Shown: positions 26,147 through 35,387 of the stretch, one piece after another | Numbering within the stretch: the stretch's first letter is position 1 | Layout: the number at the start of each line of letters is the position of its first letter | Origin: an uncultured Synergistales bacterium | Lineage (GTDB): Bacteria > Synergistota > Synergistia > Synergistales > Aminobacteriaceae | Assembly: GCA_905233565.1 (NCBI GenBank) | Contig: CAJOCL010000002.1 | Coordinates: 137,379-201,378 of the forward strand | Direction: 5' to 3' | Length of the DNA stretch: 64,000 nucleotides | Notes under the pieces: model-generated | Database searches by the model: none | The model's input: the letters and a program-made list of their open reading frames with translations, nothing else | What the model was told of the DNA's origin: nothing | Position numbers and translations under genes: made by a program

Positions 26147-26497
26147 TTATTCTAATACGGCCGTGCCGTCTCTTCTCAGAGTAACTTTGTATGTTTCAAG
26201 CAGGTCAATGTTGTACCATGAAATCGTACTCTGATCCTCAAATTCCGCCTGAATGTCCCAGTATCTTGTATTGCCGACACCGAAACGCACCGTTACGCTA
26301 TCGCCGTTTTCAAGAACATCAGAGCCAAGAATGTCCTCTTCCCAGTCATTCGTACTTGAAGGGCTGATGTTGACATAATAAATGTCACGCCCTGTTCTGT
26401 TGACGAGAACGAAATCCTGAGCGCCTGCAAACGCTGAACCTACGAATGCCGCCGCTAAAACCAGCGCAAGGAATAAACGTAACTTAATGTTTCTCAT
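26147..26497 (-). CDS. Small secreted beta-rich protein
   Basis: A 116-aa protein with a clear signal peptide (MRNIKLRLFLALVLAAAFVGSAFA) and a mature part of about 92 residues predicted mostly beta. Blocks such as NRTGRDIYYVNISPSSTNDW and LENGDSVTV look like a compact beta-sandwich seen in small exported proteins of anaerobes, often left without function. The ATG at 26497 follows AGGAGG. It stands alone between the comM terminator and the ACT-domain gene. I do not assign a function. Confidence 0.8.
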   Translation of the reverse strand: MRNIKLRLFLALVLAAAFVGSAFAGAQDFVLVNRTGRDIYYVNISPSSTNDWEEDILGSDVLENGDSVTVRFGVGNTRYWDIQAEFEDQSTISWYNIDLLETYKVTLRRDGTAVLE

Positions 26498-26599
26498 GGA
26501 AATAAGAACCTCCTGAATATCAAGATACGATAATTATTTCACTCATGAAAAATAAAATCAATGTCTAAAGTACGGAAAGTTCAAAATTTCCCGCAATTT

Positions 26600-27034
26600 T
26601 TACAGTGCCGACAGTTCGTCAGCCTCCATAATCTTTACTCCTGAACCTGCAAGGGCATATGAGGCCTTTGCATTATCGTTTACCCTGAAGATCATGTAGG
26701 CCGTATCAGATTTTTTGTTGCCGAGAATTGCATACATGTATTCAACGTTTACGCCCGCAGAATCGAGGATTTCAAGAACTTTATTCAATCCTCCGGGAAC
26801 ATTGGGGACTTCAACGGCAAGTACATCAGTGAGGCTTGCGACGAAATTAGCAGCCCTCAAAGTATCCGCAGTTCCCAGAACGTCATCAACTATAAGCCTG
26901 ACGATTCCGAAATCGCTCGTTTCAGCAAGAGACAGGCCGCGAAGATCGATATTTGCGTCAGCCAGTGCCTTTGTCATTTCATGAAGACAGCCGGGACGGT
27001 TTTCAAGAAAAACTGAAATCTGTTTAACGCTCAT
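26600..27034 (-). CDS. Tandem ACT-domain protein of the ior/paaK operon
   Basis: A 144-aa protein made of two ACT domains: the first starts MSVKQISVFLENRPGCLHEM, the second about residue 72 (EVPNVPGGLNKVLEILDSAGVNVEYMYA). ACT domains bind amino acids. Genes of this kind commonly follow phenylacetate-CoA ligase in aromatic amino acid fermentation operons, where they may sense an aromatic amino acid. It ends the operon iorA-orf108-iorB-paaK-ACT. Confidence 0.9.
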   Translation of the reverse strand: MSVKQISVFLENRPGCLHEMTKALADANIDLRGLSLAETSDFGIVRLIVDDVLGTADTLRAANFVASLTDVLAVEVPNVPGGLNKVLEILDSAGVNVEYMYAILGNKKSDTAYMIFRVNDNAKASYALAGSGVKIMEADELSAL

Positions 27035-27058
27035 TAATTTTCACCCTTTCCGTATTTT

Positions 27059-28360
27059 CTATATTTTTCTGTTGTCGATTACGCGTACAGCCTTGCCCTC
27101 ACTGCGTACGATCGTTTTAGGCGCAACCAGCGTAACTTTTGCTTTAAGTCCGAGCATTGAACGGAGAGCCTCAACGAGTTTAGCCTGTTTCTGATTGACA
27201 ACTCCGAGATTATCCGTGAACATTTCTGGCGTCATCTCAACTCTTACGTCAAGAGTATCAGTGTTATTGACGCGGTCAACAATAATCTGGTAATTCGCAG
27301 GGTAACCCTGATTTATGAGTACAGTCTCAATCTGTGACGGGAATACGTTCACGCCACGAATAATAAGCATGTCATCGGTACGGCCTTTAAGTTTTGTCAT
27401 TCTCACGTGAGTTCTTCCGCACGGGCACGGCTCGCGCGTCAGGCTTGTAATGTCTCTTGTTCTGTAACGGATTAACGGGAATGCTTCTTTGTCAAGAGTT
27501 GTGAATACAAGTTCCCCCGTACTGCCTTCGGGCAAGACTTCACCGGTCTTAGGATCGATAATCTCAGCTATGAAATAATCTTCGTTTATATGCATACCGT
27601 GCTGATCCGAACACTCGAACGAAACACCCGGCCCGCAAAGCTCGGTCAACCCGTAAATATCATAAGCCTTTATTCCCATTGTAGCTTCAATATCGCGGCG
27701 CATTTCCTCACTCCATGCCTCAGCACCGAAAATTCCGGCCTTCAACGGAATATCATCGGGCTTCATTCCCATTTCCTTCATGCGTTCGCCGATAAATGCC
27801 GCGTAACTGGGAGTACAGCATAAAATAGTAGCGTTCAGGTCTTTAATGAACATAATCTGTCTGTCGGTGTTCCCTGATGATGTGGGGATTGTAAGTGAGC
27901 CTAAGAGATGACTTCCGCCGTTTAAGCCGGGCCCGCCGGTGAAAAGCCCGTAGCCATATGAGACCTGTACAACGTCCTCATTTGTTCCGCCTGCAGCAAC
28001 TATTGCACGGGCGCACATCGTTTCCCATATATGCAGGTCATGATGTGTGTAGAAAGCTACTACACGCTGCCCGGTTGTCCCTGATGTTGACTGAATGCGT
28101 ACGCAGTCTTTCAGAGGCTTGCCCATAAGGCCGTAAGGGTATGCTTCGCGCAGGTCTGCTTTTGACAGGAAGGGGAGCTTGTGCAAATCGTCCTGAGATT
28201 TTATGTCGTCAGGCGTTACTCCTTTTTCCTGCATTTTCTTTCGGTAATAGGGGACGTTATCCCAGACATGCCGTACTTGTTTTAACAGGCGTTCGTTCTG
28301 TAATTCGCGGATTTTTTCGTGCGGCATTGTCTCAATTTCCGGCTGATAATAATTACTCAT
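27059..28360 (-). CDS. paaK: Phenylacetate-CoA ligase (AMP-forming)
   Basis: A 433-aa acyl-adenylate-forming enzyme that interconverts aryl-acetates and their CoA thioesters. AMP-binding motif STSGTTGQRVVAFYT is near residue 93, YGLTELCGPGVSFEC near 240 and the hinge RTRD block near 305. In this operon, downstream of indolepyruvate ferredoxin oxidoreductase, it probably works on phenylacetyl-, hydroxyphenylacetyl- or indoleacetyl-CoA, either to activate the acid or, in reverse, to conserve energy; sequence cannot decide the direction. Confidence 0.93.
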   Translation of the reverse strand: MSNYYQPEIETMPHEKIRELQNERLLKQVRHVWDNVPYYRKKMQEKGVTPDDIKSQDDLHKLPFLSKADLREAYPYGLMGKPLKDCVRIQSTSGTTGQRVVAFYTHHDLHIWETMCARAIVAAGGTNEDVVQVSYGYGLFTGGPGLNGGSHLLGSLTIPTSSGNTDRQIMFIKDLNATILCCTPSYAAFIGERMKEMGMKPDDIPLKAGIFGAEAWSEEMRRDIEATMGIKAYDIYGLTELCGPGVSFECSDQHGMHINEDYFIAEIIDPKTGEVLPEGSTGELVFTTLDKEAFPLIRYRTRDITSLTREPCPCGRTHVRMTKLKGRTDDMLIIRGVNVFPSQIETVLINQGYPANYQIIVDRVNNTDTLDVRVEMTPEMFTDNLGVVNQKQAKLVEALRSMLGLKAKVTLVAPKTIVRSEGKAVRVIDNRKI

Positions 28361-28399
28361 AAAAATAAAACCTTCTTTACTGCAAATATATATTATGTC

Positions 28400-28975
28400 C
28401 TATGCGTTCCGCCCCAAATTGAAGGCTTTTCTGTTCAATTCAAGAAATTTTTTCGGAACACATGAATCTATTGCTTCGTACCATGCCTCAAGCGGAATAT
28501 CCGTAAAATAATTCGATAATCTCCCGAGAAGTACGAGATTGACGGCTTTTGAACTTCCTGCCTGTTCAGCGAGTTTGAGGCAGTCAAGGGCATCGGCTTT
28601 GACACCTGTTTTTTTGATTTCGGCCAGCAGGTTTTCAGGGTAATTCATTGCTCCCGTCAATACTGGCATGGGGTCAATCTGCTGAGTTGATGTTACGATT
28701 TGACCGTCACTGCTGAGATACTCAATCCATCTTGCGGCCTCAAGCATTTCAAATGAAACTATGAAGTCCGCGCTTCCCCTGTCGATTATCGGTGAATATA
28801 CTTTATCGCCGTATCTTACGTATGTAACGACGCTTCCTCCGCGCTGGCTCATTCCGTGAACTTCCGAGACTTTTACGTCATAGCCCCGTGAAGTCAGCAG
28901 ATGTCCGAGAAGTTTGCTTGCCAAGACGCTTCCCTGTCCGCCGACGCCTACGATCATGATATTCTTTGTCTTCAT
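28400..28975 (-). CDS. iorB: Indolepyruvate ferredoxin oxidoreductase, beta subunit
   Basis: The 191-aa gamma-domain-like subunit of the IorAB enzyme, which oxidises aryl pyruvates to aryl-acetyl-CoA with ferredoxin as acceptor. It opens with the NAD/CoA-domain-like MIVGVGGQGSVLASKLLG and carries the VSEVHGMSQRGGSVVTYVRYG block. Its start overlaps the stop of the small membrane-protein gene by 4 bp. It is separated from its partner iorA by that extra gene. Confidence 0.95.
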   Translation of the reverse strand: MKTKNIMIVGVGGQGSVLASKLLGHLLTSRGYDVKVSEVHGMSQRGGSVVTYVRYGDKVYSPIIDRGSADFIVSFEMLEAARWIEYLSSDGQIVTSTQQIDPMPVLTGAMNYPENLLAEIKKTGVKADALDCLKLAEQAGSSKAVNLVLLGRLSNYFTDIPLEAWYEAIDSCVPKKFLELNRKAFNLGRNA

Positions 28976-29298
28976 TTCGCTGCACCTCCGCTCAAATGCT
29001 GTGCTATGGCTTCATTGACTATACGTTCAACATCTTTAATGGTTACTGACGGCTGAAAGAGCGTTTTTATCAATCTCAGCATTATTGGAACTACTACAGC
29101 AGCAGTTAGAATAAGCATAAAACACATCATTTCCCAGATGCACATACTCTTCATGCTGTTTATTTGCATATTAGTTCTCTGTATATCATCTCTGATATAG
29201 CGTATTTCCGTAGATGTCCTGTCTAATAATGCCTCAATGTGATTCATACGCGCATCAAATACATCTTTACGGACGTAAATATCTGAATTATCGGCCAT
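28972..29298 (-). CDS. Small coiled-coil membrane protein inserted between iorA and iorB
   Basis: I do not recognise a family. The 108-aa protein has a charged helical N-terminal half (about residues 1-50, DARMNHIEALLDRTSTEIRY), a hydrophobic segment (about 54-80, MCIWEMMCFMLILTAAVVVP) and a short helical tail. It is coupled on both sides: 2 bp after iorA, and overlapping iorB by 4 bp. Stalk plus single membrane helix is the same layout as the protein at 22281-22769, but the sequences differ. An interloper that spread between genes, or a membrane tether for the ferredoxin oxidoreductase, are both possible; neither is shown. Confidence 0.85.
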   Translation of the reverse strand: MADNSDIYVRKDVFDARMNHIEALLDRTSTEIRYIRDDIQRTNMQINSMKSMCIWEMMCFMLILTAAVVVPIMLRLIKTLFQPSVTIKDVERIVNEAIAQHLSGGAAK

Positions 29299-29300
29299 GA

Positions 29301-31031
29301 CTATTTACCCCCTTTGAAAGCCCCGAACCTGCAGAGCTGTTCACAAACTCCGCAGCCTACGCAGAGTGTCTCATCAACATGAGCCTTCCCGTCTTTCATT
29401 GAGAGTGCAGGACAGCCGATCTTCATGCATGACTTGCAGGATCTGCATTTTTCATTGTCGACTTTCAGAGGCGGATTATGTTTGACGTACTTCAATAAAG
29501 CACATGGCCGGCGTGAAATTATCACGGAAGATTCATCGGCTTCCATTTCCTCGCGCAGAACATCGGCGCATTCCTTCAGGTTATACGGGTCAACAACTCT
29601 TACGCGCTTAAATCCCATTGCCCTGCACAAACTCTCAAGGTCAATTTTCCCGGCAGGATCGCCCTTTATGTTGTAACCTGTTGTAGGGTTCTGCTGATGT
29701 CCCGTCATTCCTGTTATTGAGTTGTCAAGGATTATTACGGTTGATTTGCTCTGATTGTAGGCGATATTCGCAAGCCCCGTCATTCCTGAGTGCATGAAAG
29801 TTGAATCGCCTATAACTGCAACGGCGTTTTTCCCTCCTGCCTTGCTGAAGCCGTGAAGTGCGCTGACTGATGCGCCCATGCACAGAGTCATCTCCATTGC
29901 TGACAGCGGCGCAACGGCTCCCAGCGTGTAACAGCCTATATCACCCAAGACCGTACATTTTGCCTGATTAAGCGTGAAAAATAATCCCCTGTGTGGGCAG
30001 CCCGCACACATCATCGGAGGACGTGCAGGAATTTTAACGCTCCCGTCAAGTTTCACGCCTGACGGGGTGTTCATGCCCAATTTTTCGGCGATTATATTCT
30101 GGCTCAGTTCACCGAGACAGCCGAAAAGTGATTTACCCTCGCATTTAAGGCCGAGAGTTAAACAGTGTTCCTCAATAAAGCCGTCAAGTTCTTCAACTAT
30201 GATCAGCCTATTAACACTGTCAGCAAATTCACGTATTTTCTTGTCGGGCATGGGCCATATCATTCCGAGTTTCAAGACCGGGTATTTATCTCCGCAAGCC
30301 TCTTTTACATATTGATAGCAGGTTGATGATGTTATTATGCCGACTGAATTTTCATCGCCCTTGTCAATCCTGTTCAAGTCAGAAGTCTCTGAAAAATCAG
30401 CAAGCCTCTTCATTCTTTCTTCGACAATAGGATGACGCTTTATAGCGTTTCCCGGCATCATTACATATTTTGAAATATTCTTTTCGTAAGGCTTTGAAGG
30501 AATTTCAACGCGTTCTCCCGTTTCGACAAGTGATTGGGAATGTGCAACCCTCGTACACATTTTGACGATTACGGGAGCGTCAAACTCTTCTGAGATGTCA
30601 TAAGCCTTCCTGAAAAATTCGAGTGCTTCCTGAGAATCTGACGGCTCAAGCATGGGCAGCTTTGCGGCTCTTGCGTAATGCCTCGAATCCTGCTCGTTCT
30701 GTGATGAGTGCATACCGGCATCATCGGCGACACAGATAACCATTCCTGCGTTAATCCCGGTGTATGAGACAGTGAATAACGGATCTGCGGCAACGTTAAG
30801 GCCTACGTGCTTCATTCCGCAGAATGACCTTTTGCCCGCGAGGCTTGCCCCGAATGCCGTTTCCATTGCAACTTTTTCATTCGGCGCCCATTCGCAGTAT
30901 ACAGCGTCATACTTTGCTGCTTCTTCCGTTATTTCAGTGCTGGGCGTTCCCGGATAACTTGACGCAACGCAGCAGCCCGCTTCGTATAATCCTCTGGCGG
31001 CGGCGGTATTGCCCTGCATCAGTTGTTTCAT
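29301..31031 (-). CDS. iorA: Indolepyruvate ferredoxin oxidoreductase, alpha subunit
   Basis: A 576-aa TPP- and iron-sulfur-containing catalytic subunit. Features in order: pyruvate-oxidoreductase N-domain (CVASSYPGTPSTEITEEA), TPP-binding GDIGCYTLG and GDSTFMHSG near residues 360-405, and a C-terminal ferredoxin module with two cysteine clusters (CRSCKSCMKIGCP and CVGCGVCEQLC). It oxidatively decarboxylates aromatic 2-oxo acids from Trp, Phe and Tyr. First gene of the operon with orf108, iorB, paaK and the ACT protein. Confidence 0.96.
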   Translation of the reverse strand: MKQLMQGNTAAARGLYEAGCCVASSYPGTPSTEITEEAAKYDAVYCEWAPNEKVAMETAFGASLAGKRSFCGMKHVGLNVAADPLFTVSYTGINAGMVICVADDAGMHSSQNEQDSRHYARAAKLPMLEPSDSQEALEFFRKAYDISEEFDAPVIVKMCTRVAHSQSLVETGERVEIPSKPYEKNISKYVMMPGNAIKRHPIVEERMKRLADFSETSDLNRIDKGDENSVGIITSSTCYQYVKEACGDKYPVLKLGMIWPMPDKKIREFADSVNRLIIVEELDGFIEEHCLTLGLKCEGKSLFGCLGELSQNIIAEKLGMNTPSGVKLDGSVKIPARPPMMCAGCPHRGLFFTLNQAKCTVLGDIGCYTLGAVAPLSAMEMTLCMGASVSALHGFSKAGGKNAVAVIGDSTFMHSGMTGLANIAYNQSKSTVIILDNSITGMTGHQQNPTTGYNIKGDPAGKIDLESLCRAMGFKRVRVVDPYNLKECADVLREEMEADESSVIISRRPCALLKYVKHNPPLKVDNEKCRSCKSCMKIGCPALSMKDGKAHVDETLCVGCGVCEQLCRFGAFKGGK

Positions 31032-31131
31032 GAAAGTTTTCCCCCTTCTAAATTGCTGTGAATTTTAACATTATACTTTCAAATGCAAATCTATCATTAA
31101 TAAACTATAAATTCATAAACGAGTTAATTAT

Positions 31132-31160
31132 AAAAAATCCCGCACTCTGACGGTACGGGA
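31132..31160 (-). terminator. Terminator after the M48 peptidase gene
   Basis: On the minus strand, TTCCCGTAC pairs imperfectly with GTGCGGGA across a short loop and is followed by TTTTTTA. It lies about 45 bp beyond the peptidase stop and upstream of the iorA operon. Confidence 0.75.
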
Positions 31161-31204
31161 ATATTTTATCTTCATAATATATTTTTTTGTCCTGCCCGAA
31201 AAAT

Positions 31205-32269
31205 CTATTTGAAAAATTTTGATGTCGGATATTTTGCGCGTCCTGAATTTATAGCCCTGAGCAGATTTTTTCGTATATCGTCAGGCTTCGTCATTCCTTC
31301 AACGTTGCCTGCTATAAAATGATTGCCGATATAAAGCCCTCCGCGTTCAACGTGAATGTCATACGGTGCAAGTTCAAGCTGTAAATATTTATCAAGTTCA
31401 GAACGTATCCTGTTTATTAATACTCTTGTATCGTTGTTCTTTTTTCCTGAAACAGCGGTAATCCCGTCAACCCTCAGAGTAATATCATTTGTTCCTTCTT
31501 TTATGTCAGTTCTGAGGAGGCCGAGAGAATATTTCCGTTCAATCGGTATTTTTCTGTCATGAAGTGTTTTTACTGCTGCTGCCAGTCTCTTCGGGGTATC
31601 AGGGTGATTCATGTATATACCGTAATCGTGAATGGGCTGCCTGTACTCTTCGGCCATGAAATGTTCAAAAAGCGTAATCATTCCCGTAGGCGGATAACCT
31701 GACTTTATGAGAGCTTCAAGCCCCAGCCGGTCAGCTTCTGCCTCAAGTTCCATAGTGTAAGCACTCGTTATCGCAACATTAGCAACCTGAGCGAGAACAA
31801 CGGGAGCCAATGAACCCCCGCTCAAAATCATAACGGCTAATGCGCCCAGAGTTGTTTTGCTGCTTTCCGCTGCCATTCTCAGGCTGTGTTTACGGTCAGC
31901 GTGAATCATTTCATGCGCCATTACTGCTGCAAGTTCTGAATCTGTTTTCAGAACGTCAACTATTCCCGTCGTGAAAAATATAAATCCTCCCGTAAGACAG
32001 AAAGCATTTAACGCCTCTGTTTTTACGAGCCTTATTTCCCAGTCGATACGGCGCGACATGAACGGTTCAAGCCTGTTGAGTATGATTTCAAGTTTTGATA
32101 TTGTTGCCGGGTCAGAAGTCAAAGGCCATTGCTCTTCGATCTGTTTCATTGCACGCCTGCCGATTTCGCGTTCTTTTGCCAAATCGGGGTCAGGGTCGGC
32201 AGCAAAAGCAGAACTTAACGGCAAAATCAAAATGACAAGTATTAATATTAACTTTTTGAAATTTTTCAT
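31205..32269 (-). CDS. Secreted M48-family metallopeptidase
   Basis: A 354-aa zinc peptidase with a signal peptide (MKNFKKLILILVILILPLSSAFA), probably periplasmic, like BepA/LoiP, which act in outer-membrane protein quality control. The zinc motif is HEMIHADRKH near residue 121, with the third ligand Glu in ELEAEADRLG near 178. A C-terminal region follows with no clear repeats. The gene starts 3 bp after the FlgN-like stop, so it is coupled to flagellar chaperone genes; that neighbourhood may be only positional. Confidence 0.92.
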   Translation of the reverse strand: MKNFKKLILILVILILPLSSAFAADPDPDLAKEREIGRRAMKQIEEQWPLTSDPATISKLEIILNRLEPFMSRRIDWEIRLVKTEALNAFCLTGGFIFFTTGIVDVLKTDSELAAVMAHEMIHADRKHSLRMAAESSKTTLGALAVMILSGGSLAPVVLAQVANVAITSAYTMELEAEADRLGLEALIKSGYPPTGMITLFEHFMAEEYRQPIHDYGIYMNHPDTPKRLAAAVKTLHDRKIPIERKYSLGLLRTDIKEGTNDITLRVDGITAVSGKKNNDTRVLINRIRSELDKYLQLELAPYDIHVERGGLYIGNHFIAGNVEGMTKPDDIRKNLLRAINSGRAKYPTSKFFK

Positions 32270-32272
32270 GGT

Positions 32273-32761
32273 TTAATAAAAATACCCTCCTCCCATTCGT
32301 GCGTAACTTGCGGCGGCGTTCTTTGCGTGAGCGCGTGAAACCATTTGAGACCTCATGCCAGCGTTGTGCTTTTCGAGTTCCGTAACCGCTTCATCTTCAG
32401 CTTTTATTATGCTCTCGGCAATCTCGCGGCTTTCCTCAATAAGTGCCGGGAGTTCCGAATCATAAGGGTACATCTGCATTAATTTCAAGCCGAAACCGTC
32501 AGTACTTTTTACGGGCAAATCAGAATCTTCAACGACATCGCGCCAGCCGTCAGCGAGAAGCTGCAATTCTGAAATTATCCCGTCTTTCTGTTCAAGTATC
32601 CCCGTCAATTCGTCCATATCACCATTAAGGACAATGGCCTCAAGTTCCCTAGAGATCATTGCCCTTAACGTCCGGCATAGTTTTATCTCACGCTGAATGA
32701 GATCTTTTGCCTGTTCTAAAACTTTATTATCCTGCGAGGGTAAACGTTCCGGCTTTTGCAT
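32273..32761 (-). CDS. FlgN-like flagellar chaperone
   Basis: A 162-aa mostly helical protein. The pattern LIQREIKLCRTLRAMISRELEAIVLNGDMDELTGILEQKDGII is like FlgN, which escorts hook-junction proteins FlgK and FlgL. The start is ATG at 32761 (MQKPERLPSQD), inside the end of fliS by 35 bp; the frame upstream is fliS read out of register, and the ribosome signal is weak. It is followed 3 bp later by the M48 peptidase gene. Assignment rests on pattern and on the fliS neighbour, so confidence is moderate. Confidence 0.7.
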   Translation of the reverse strand: MQKPERLPSQDNKVLEQAKDLIQREIKLCRTLRAMISRELEAIVLNGDMDELTGILEQKDGIISELQLLADGWRDVVEDSDLPVKSTDGFGLKLMQMYPYDSELPALIEESREIAESIIKAEDEAVTELEKHNAGMRSQMVSRAHAKNAAASYARMGGGYFY

Positions 32762-33272
32762 TTTTAGCGTTTGTCGGGGCTGCGTAGGAAACTGTCGGAG
32801 TTCCTTTAACTTCGGGTTTCCTGCCCTCAATTTCTGCCATAGCATTCTGAAGATCTTTGTCGTCAGGATGCTCTTCCTGATATTTCTGCAGAAGCAGCAT
32901 CAGCGCATTCTCCCACGTCTGTTTAAGCTCTTCAAGCATTCCGCGAACGGTCTTGACGTTATCCGTCTCCTTTTTCATGTTTGCGTCAACAAGGAGCTGA
33001 TACATGTATTCGTAAAGCTGCATGAGCTTGTCGGCCATTTCGCCGCCCCTGTCCTTGTTGAGCGTTACCATAAGTTCGCGTATGACTTCTTGGGCGCGTA
33101 TGACTTCTTTGTTTGCAAGATCGTAATCGGGCGATTTTGCGGCCATCGCGTTTTCTGCTGTCCTGCAGGCCTTTATGCCTATATCATAAGTGATTAGAAG
33201 GAGCTGTTCCTTCGTTGCCGTTGAAATTCTCGTTGCCTGATATGTGAACTGAGCGTTATTAGCGTTTGCCAT
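32727..33272 (-). CDS. fliS: Flagellin chaperone FliS
   Basis: A 181-aa FliS-family protein, longer than the typical 125-135 because of a C-terminal extension after about residue 130 (EEHPDDKDLQNAMAEIEGRKPEV...). The N-terminal helix TYQATRISTATKEQLLLITYDIGIKACRTAENAM is the flagellin-binding signature. It prevents premature flagellin polymerisation in the cytoplasm. The genome is therefore probably motile. The gene stands in front of flgN-like and the peptidase, 110 bp from the end of gyrB. Confidence 0.93.
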   Translation of the reverse strand: MANANNAQFTYQATRISTATKEQLLLITYDIGIKACRTAENAMAAKSPDYDLANKEVIRAQEVIRELMVTLNKDRGGEMADKLMQLYEYMYQLLVDANMKKETDNVKTVRGMLEELKQTWENALMLLLQKYQEEHPDDKDLQNAMAEIEGRKPEVKGTPTVSYAAPTNAKNAKAGTFTLAG

Positions 33273-33384
33273 TAGTTTTTTCCTCCTGAAATGTTTTACT
33301 CTGTGTATTAATCTTAAATCTGTTTTTATTTCCTGCTAGACAGATTATCGGTGAGGAATTGCATAACTTTTAGCACATTACGGC

Positions 33385-35301
33385 TTAAACGTCAAGATTT
33401 TTAACTTCGCCTGCGTTGGCAATGATAAACTGCCTTCTCGGTTCAACCTTTTCGCCCATGAGAATATCGAAATATTCATCAGCCAGGAAATTATCATCGA
33501 GTTCTATTTTTTTAAGAATCCTGTTTGCCGGATCCATAGTAGTTTCCCAAAGCTGGGCCGGATTCATTTCGCCGAGTCCCTTGTAACGCTGAACGCTGAC
33601 TTTTGAAGGGTCTGACGCGCTGTCAACATGATGCCTCAGTTCCTTATCGGAATAACAGTAATTTACTTCTTTGCCGTACTGAACGCGGTATAACGGGGGC
33701 TGTGCAAGATACAAATATCCCTGTGACAACAATTCGGGCATGTGCCTGTAAAAGAACGTCAGCAGCAACGTAGCGATATGCGCGCCGTCAACATCAGCAT
33801 CGGTCATAATAATAATTTTGTGGTAACGCAGCTTGCTAGCGTCAAATTCGTTGCCTATTCCGCAGCCGAGAGCCGTTATTATCGTCTGGATTTCGCGGTT
33901 TGCGAGCATTTTATCCATGTGTGCTTTTTCGACATTCAGAATTTTACCCCTGAGCGGCAAAATGGCCTGAAATTTTCTGTCCCTTCCCTGCTTTGCGCTG
34001 CCTCCTGCGCTGTCTCCTTCTACTATATAAAGCTCCGTATTCTCAGCTTTTTTTGACGAACAGTCGGCGAGTTTTCCGGGAAGGCTCAACCCTGACATTG
34101 CGCCCTTTCTGACGAGTTCACGGGCTTTCTTTGCAGCTTCACGGGCACGGCGCGCGCGGATGGCTTTTTCGGCGATCGGCCTGACTATTTCCGGCTTGTC
34201 TTCAAATGCCGAGATTAAACCCTCGTAAACAAAAGAGTCAACTGCTCCGCGTACTTCACTGTTCCCGAGTTTAGTTTTTGTCTGTCCTTCAAACTGAGGC
34301 TCGCTCAATCTTACGGATAAGACGCAGGTTAAGCCTTCTTTGAGGTCATCGCCTGATAAATTCTCTTCCTTGTCGCGTAAAATCTTCCCTGAACGTGCAA
34401 GTTCATTCAACGCCCTCGTCATAGCAGTTCTTAAACCTGATAAATGTGTTCCGCCCTCAATAGTGTGAATCAGGTTTGCATATGTATACATATGTTCCTG
34501 ATAGCCGTCATTGTATTCAAAGCCGACATCAATAGCTATGTTGTCTCTTACGCCTGAAAGCACTACGGGTTCGGGGAACAGGGGCATTCTGTCGCGGTCA
34601 ATATATTTAACGAATGCGCTTATACCGCCCTTAAAGAAATACTCGCGTGATTCGTTAGTTCTTTCGTCAAGCATTAAAATTTTAAGGCCTGGATTTAAGA
34701 AAGCAAGTTCCTTGAAACGGCTCTTCAGCGTGTCAAGTGAATGGTGAACATCTTCAAAAATTTCCCTGTCCGGCATATAATCAATTTTTGTTCCGCGCCA
34801 GTCAGCTTTAACGCCTTCGCTTAAATCCGTAACGGGTACTCCGCGCTCAAATCTCTGAGTTTTTTCGATTCCGTTCCTCGCAATGGTAACGACGAGCCAT
34901 TCAGATAATGCGTTTACGACTGAAACGCCGACGCCGTGAAGACCGCCTGAAACTTTGTACGCGCCCTCGCCGAATTTTCCGCCTGCGTGAAGGACAGTGA
35001 GGACAACTTCACTTGTAGGCCTTCCGTTGTAGGGGTGAGGGTCAGTAGGTATTCCGCGCCCGTTGTCCTTAACGGTTATGCTTTCATCCCTGTGTATAGT
35101 AATTTCTATTTTGTCGCAGAATCCGGCCATTGCTTCATCGACAGCGTTGTCAACTACTTCATAGACTAAGTGGTGCAATCCGCGTGATGAAGTGTCGCCG
35201 ATGTACATTCCGGGTCTTTTTCTGACAGCTTCGAGACCTTCCAGAACTTTTATGCTTTCAGCTCCGTATTCAGTTGTTGGTGATGTGCTAGTGTTTTCCA
35301 T
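33385..35301 (-). CDS. gyrB: DNA gyrase subunit B
   Basis: Type IIA topoisomerase ATPase subunit, 638 aa. GHKL motifs HHLVYEVVDNAVDEAMAG, VKDNGRGIPTDPHP and GGKFGEGAYKVSGGLHGVG are in the N-terminal domain, the Toprim motif EGDSAGGSAKQGRDRKFQAILPLRG is near residue 420, and the QRYKGLGEM block is near the C-terminus. Length is typical of the short gyrB without the long insert. The gyrA subunit is not in the window. Upstream, divergent, is the thioesterase. Confidence 0.98.
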   Translation of the reverse strand: MENTSTSPTTEYGAESIKVLEGLEAVRKRPGMYIGDTSSRGLHHLVYEVVDNAVDEAMAGFCDKIEITIHRDESITVKDNGRGIPTDPHPYNGRPTSEVVLTVLHAGGKFGEGAYKVSGGLHGVGVSVVNALSEWLVVTIARNGIEKTQRFERGVPVTDLSEGVKADWRGTKIDYMPDREIFEDVHHSLDTLKSRFKELAFLNPGLKILMLDERTNESREYFFKGGISAFVKYIDRDRMPLFPEPVVLSGVRDNIAIDVGFEYNDGYQEHMYTYANLIHTIEGGTHLSGLRTAMTRALNELARSGKILRDKEENLSGDDLKEGLTCVLSVRLSEPQFEGQTKTKLGNSEVRGAVDSFVYEGLISAFEDKPEIVRPIAEKAIRARRAREAAKKARELVRKGAMSGLSLPGKLADCSSKKAENTELYIVEGDSAGGSAKQGRDRKFQAILPLRGKILNVEKAHMDKMLANREIQTIITALGCGIGNEFDASKLRYHKIIIMTDADVDGAHIATLLLTFFYRHMPELLSQGYLYLAQPPLYRVQYGKEVNYCYSDKELRHHVDSASDPSKVSVQRYKGLGEMNPAQLWETTMDPANRILKKIELDDNFLADEYFDILMGEKVEPRRQFIIANAGEVKNLDV

Positions 35302-35387
35302 TTTAGCCTCCTGTTGAGTTTCAACGTTGATTATATCAGAAGGGCTTTGTGATATGATTACGGGAAAAATTTTACGGGAGAGATTTA

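Noticed and set aside
33742..34056. Plus-strand frames inside gyrB
   Set aside because: Shadow frames antisense to a highly conserved gene; no ribosome sites or recognisable products.
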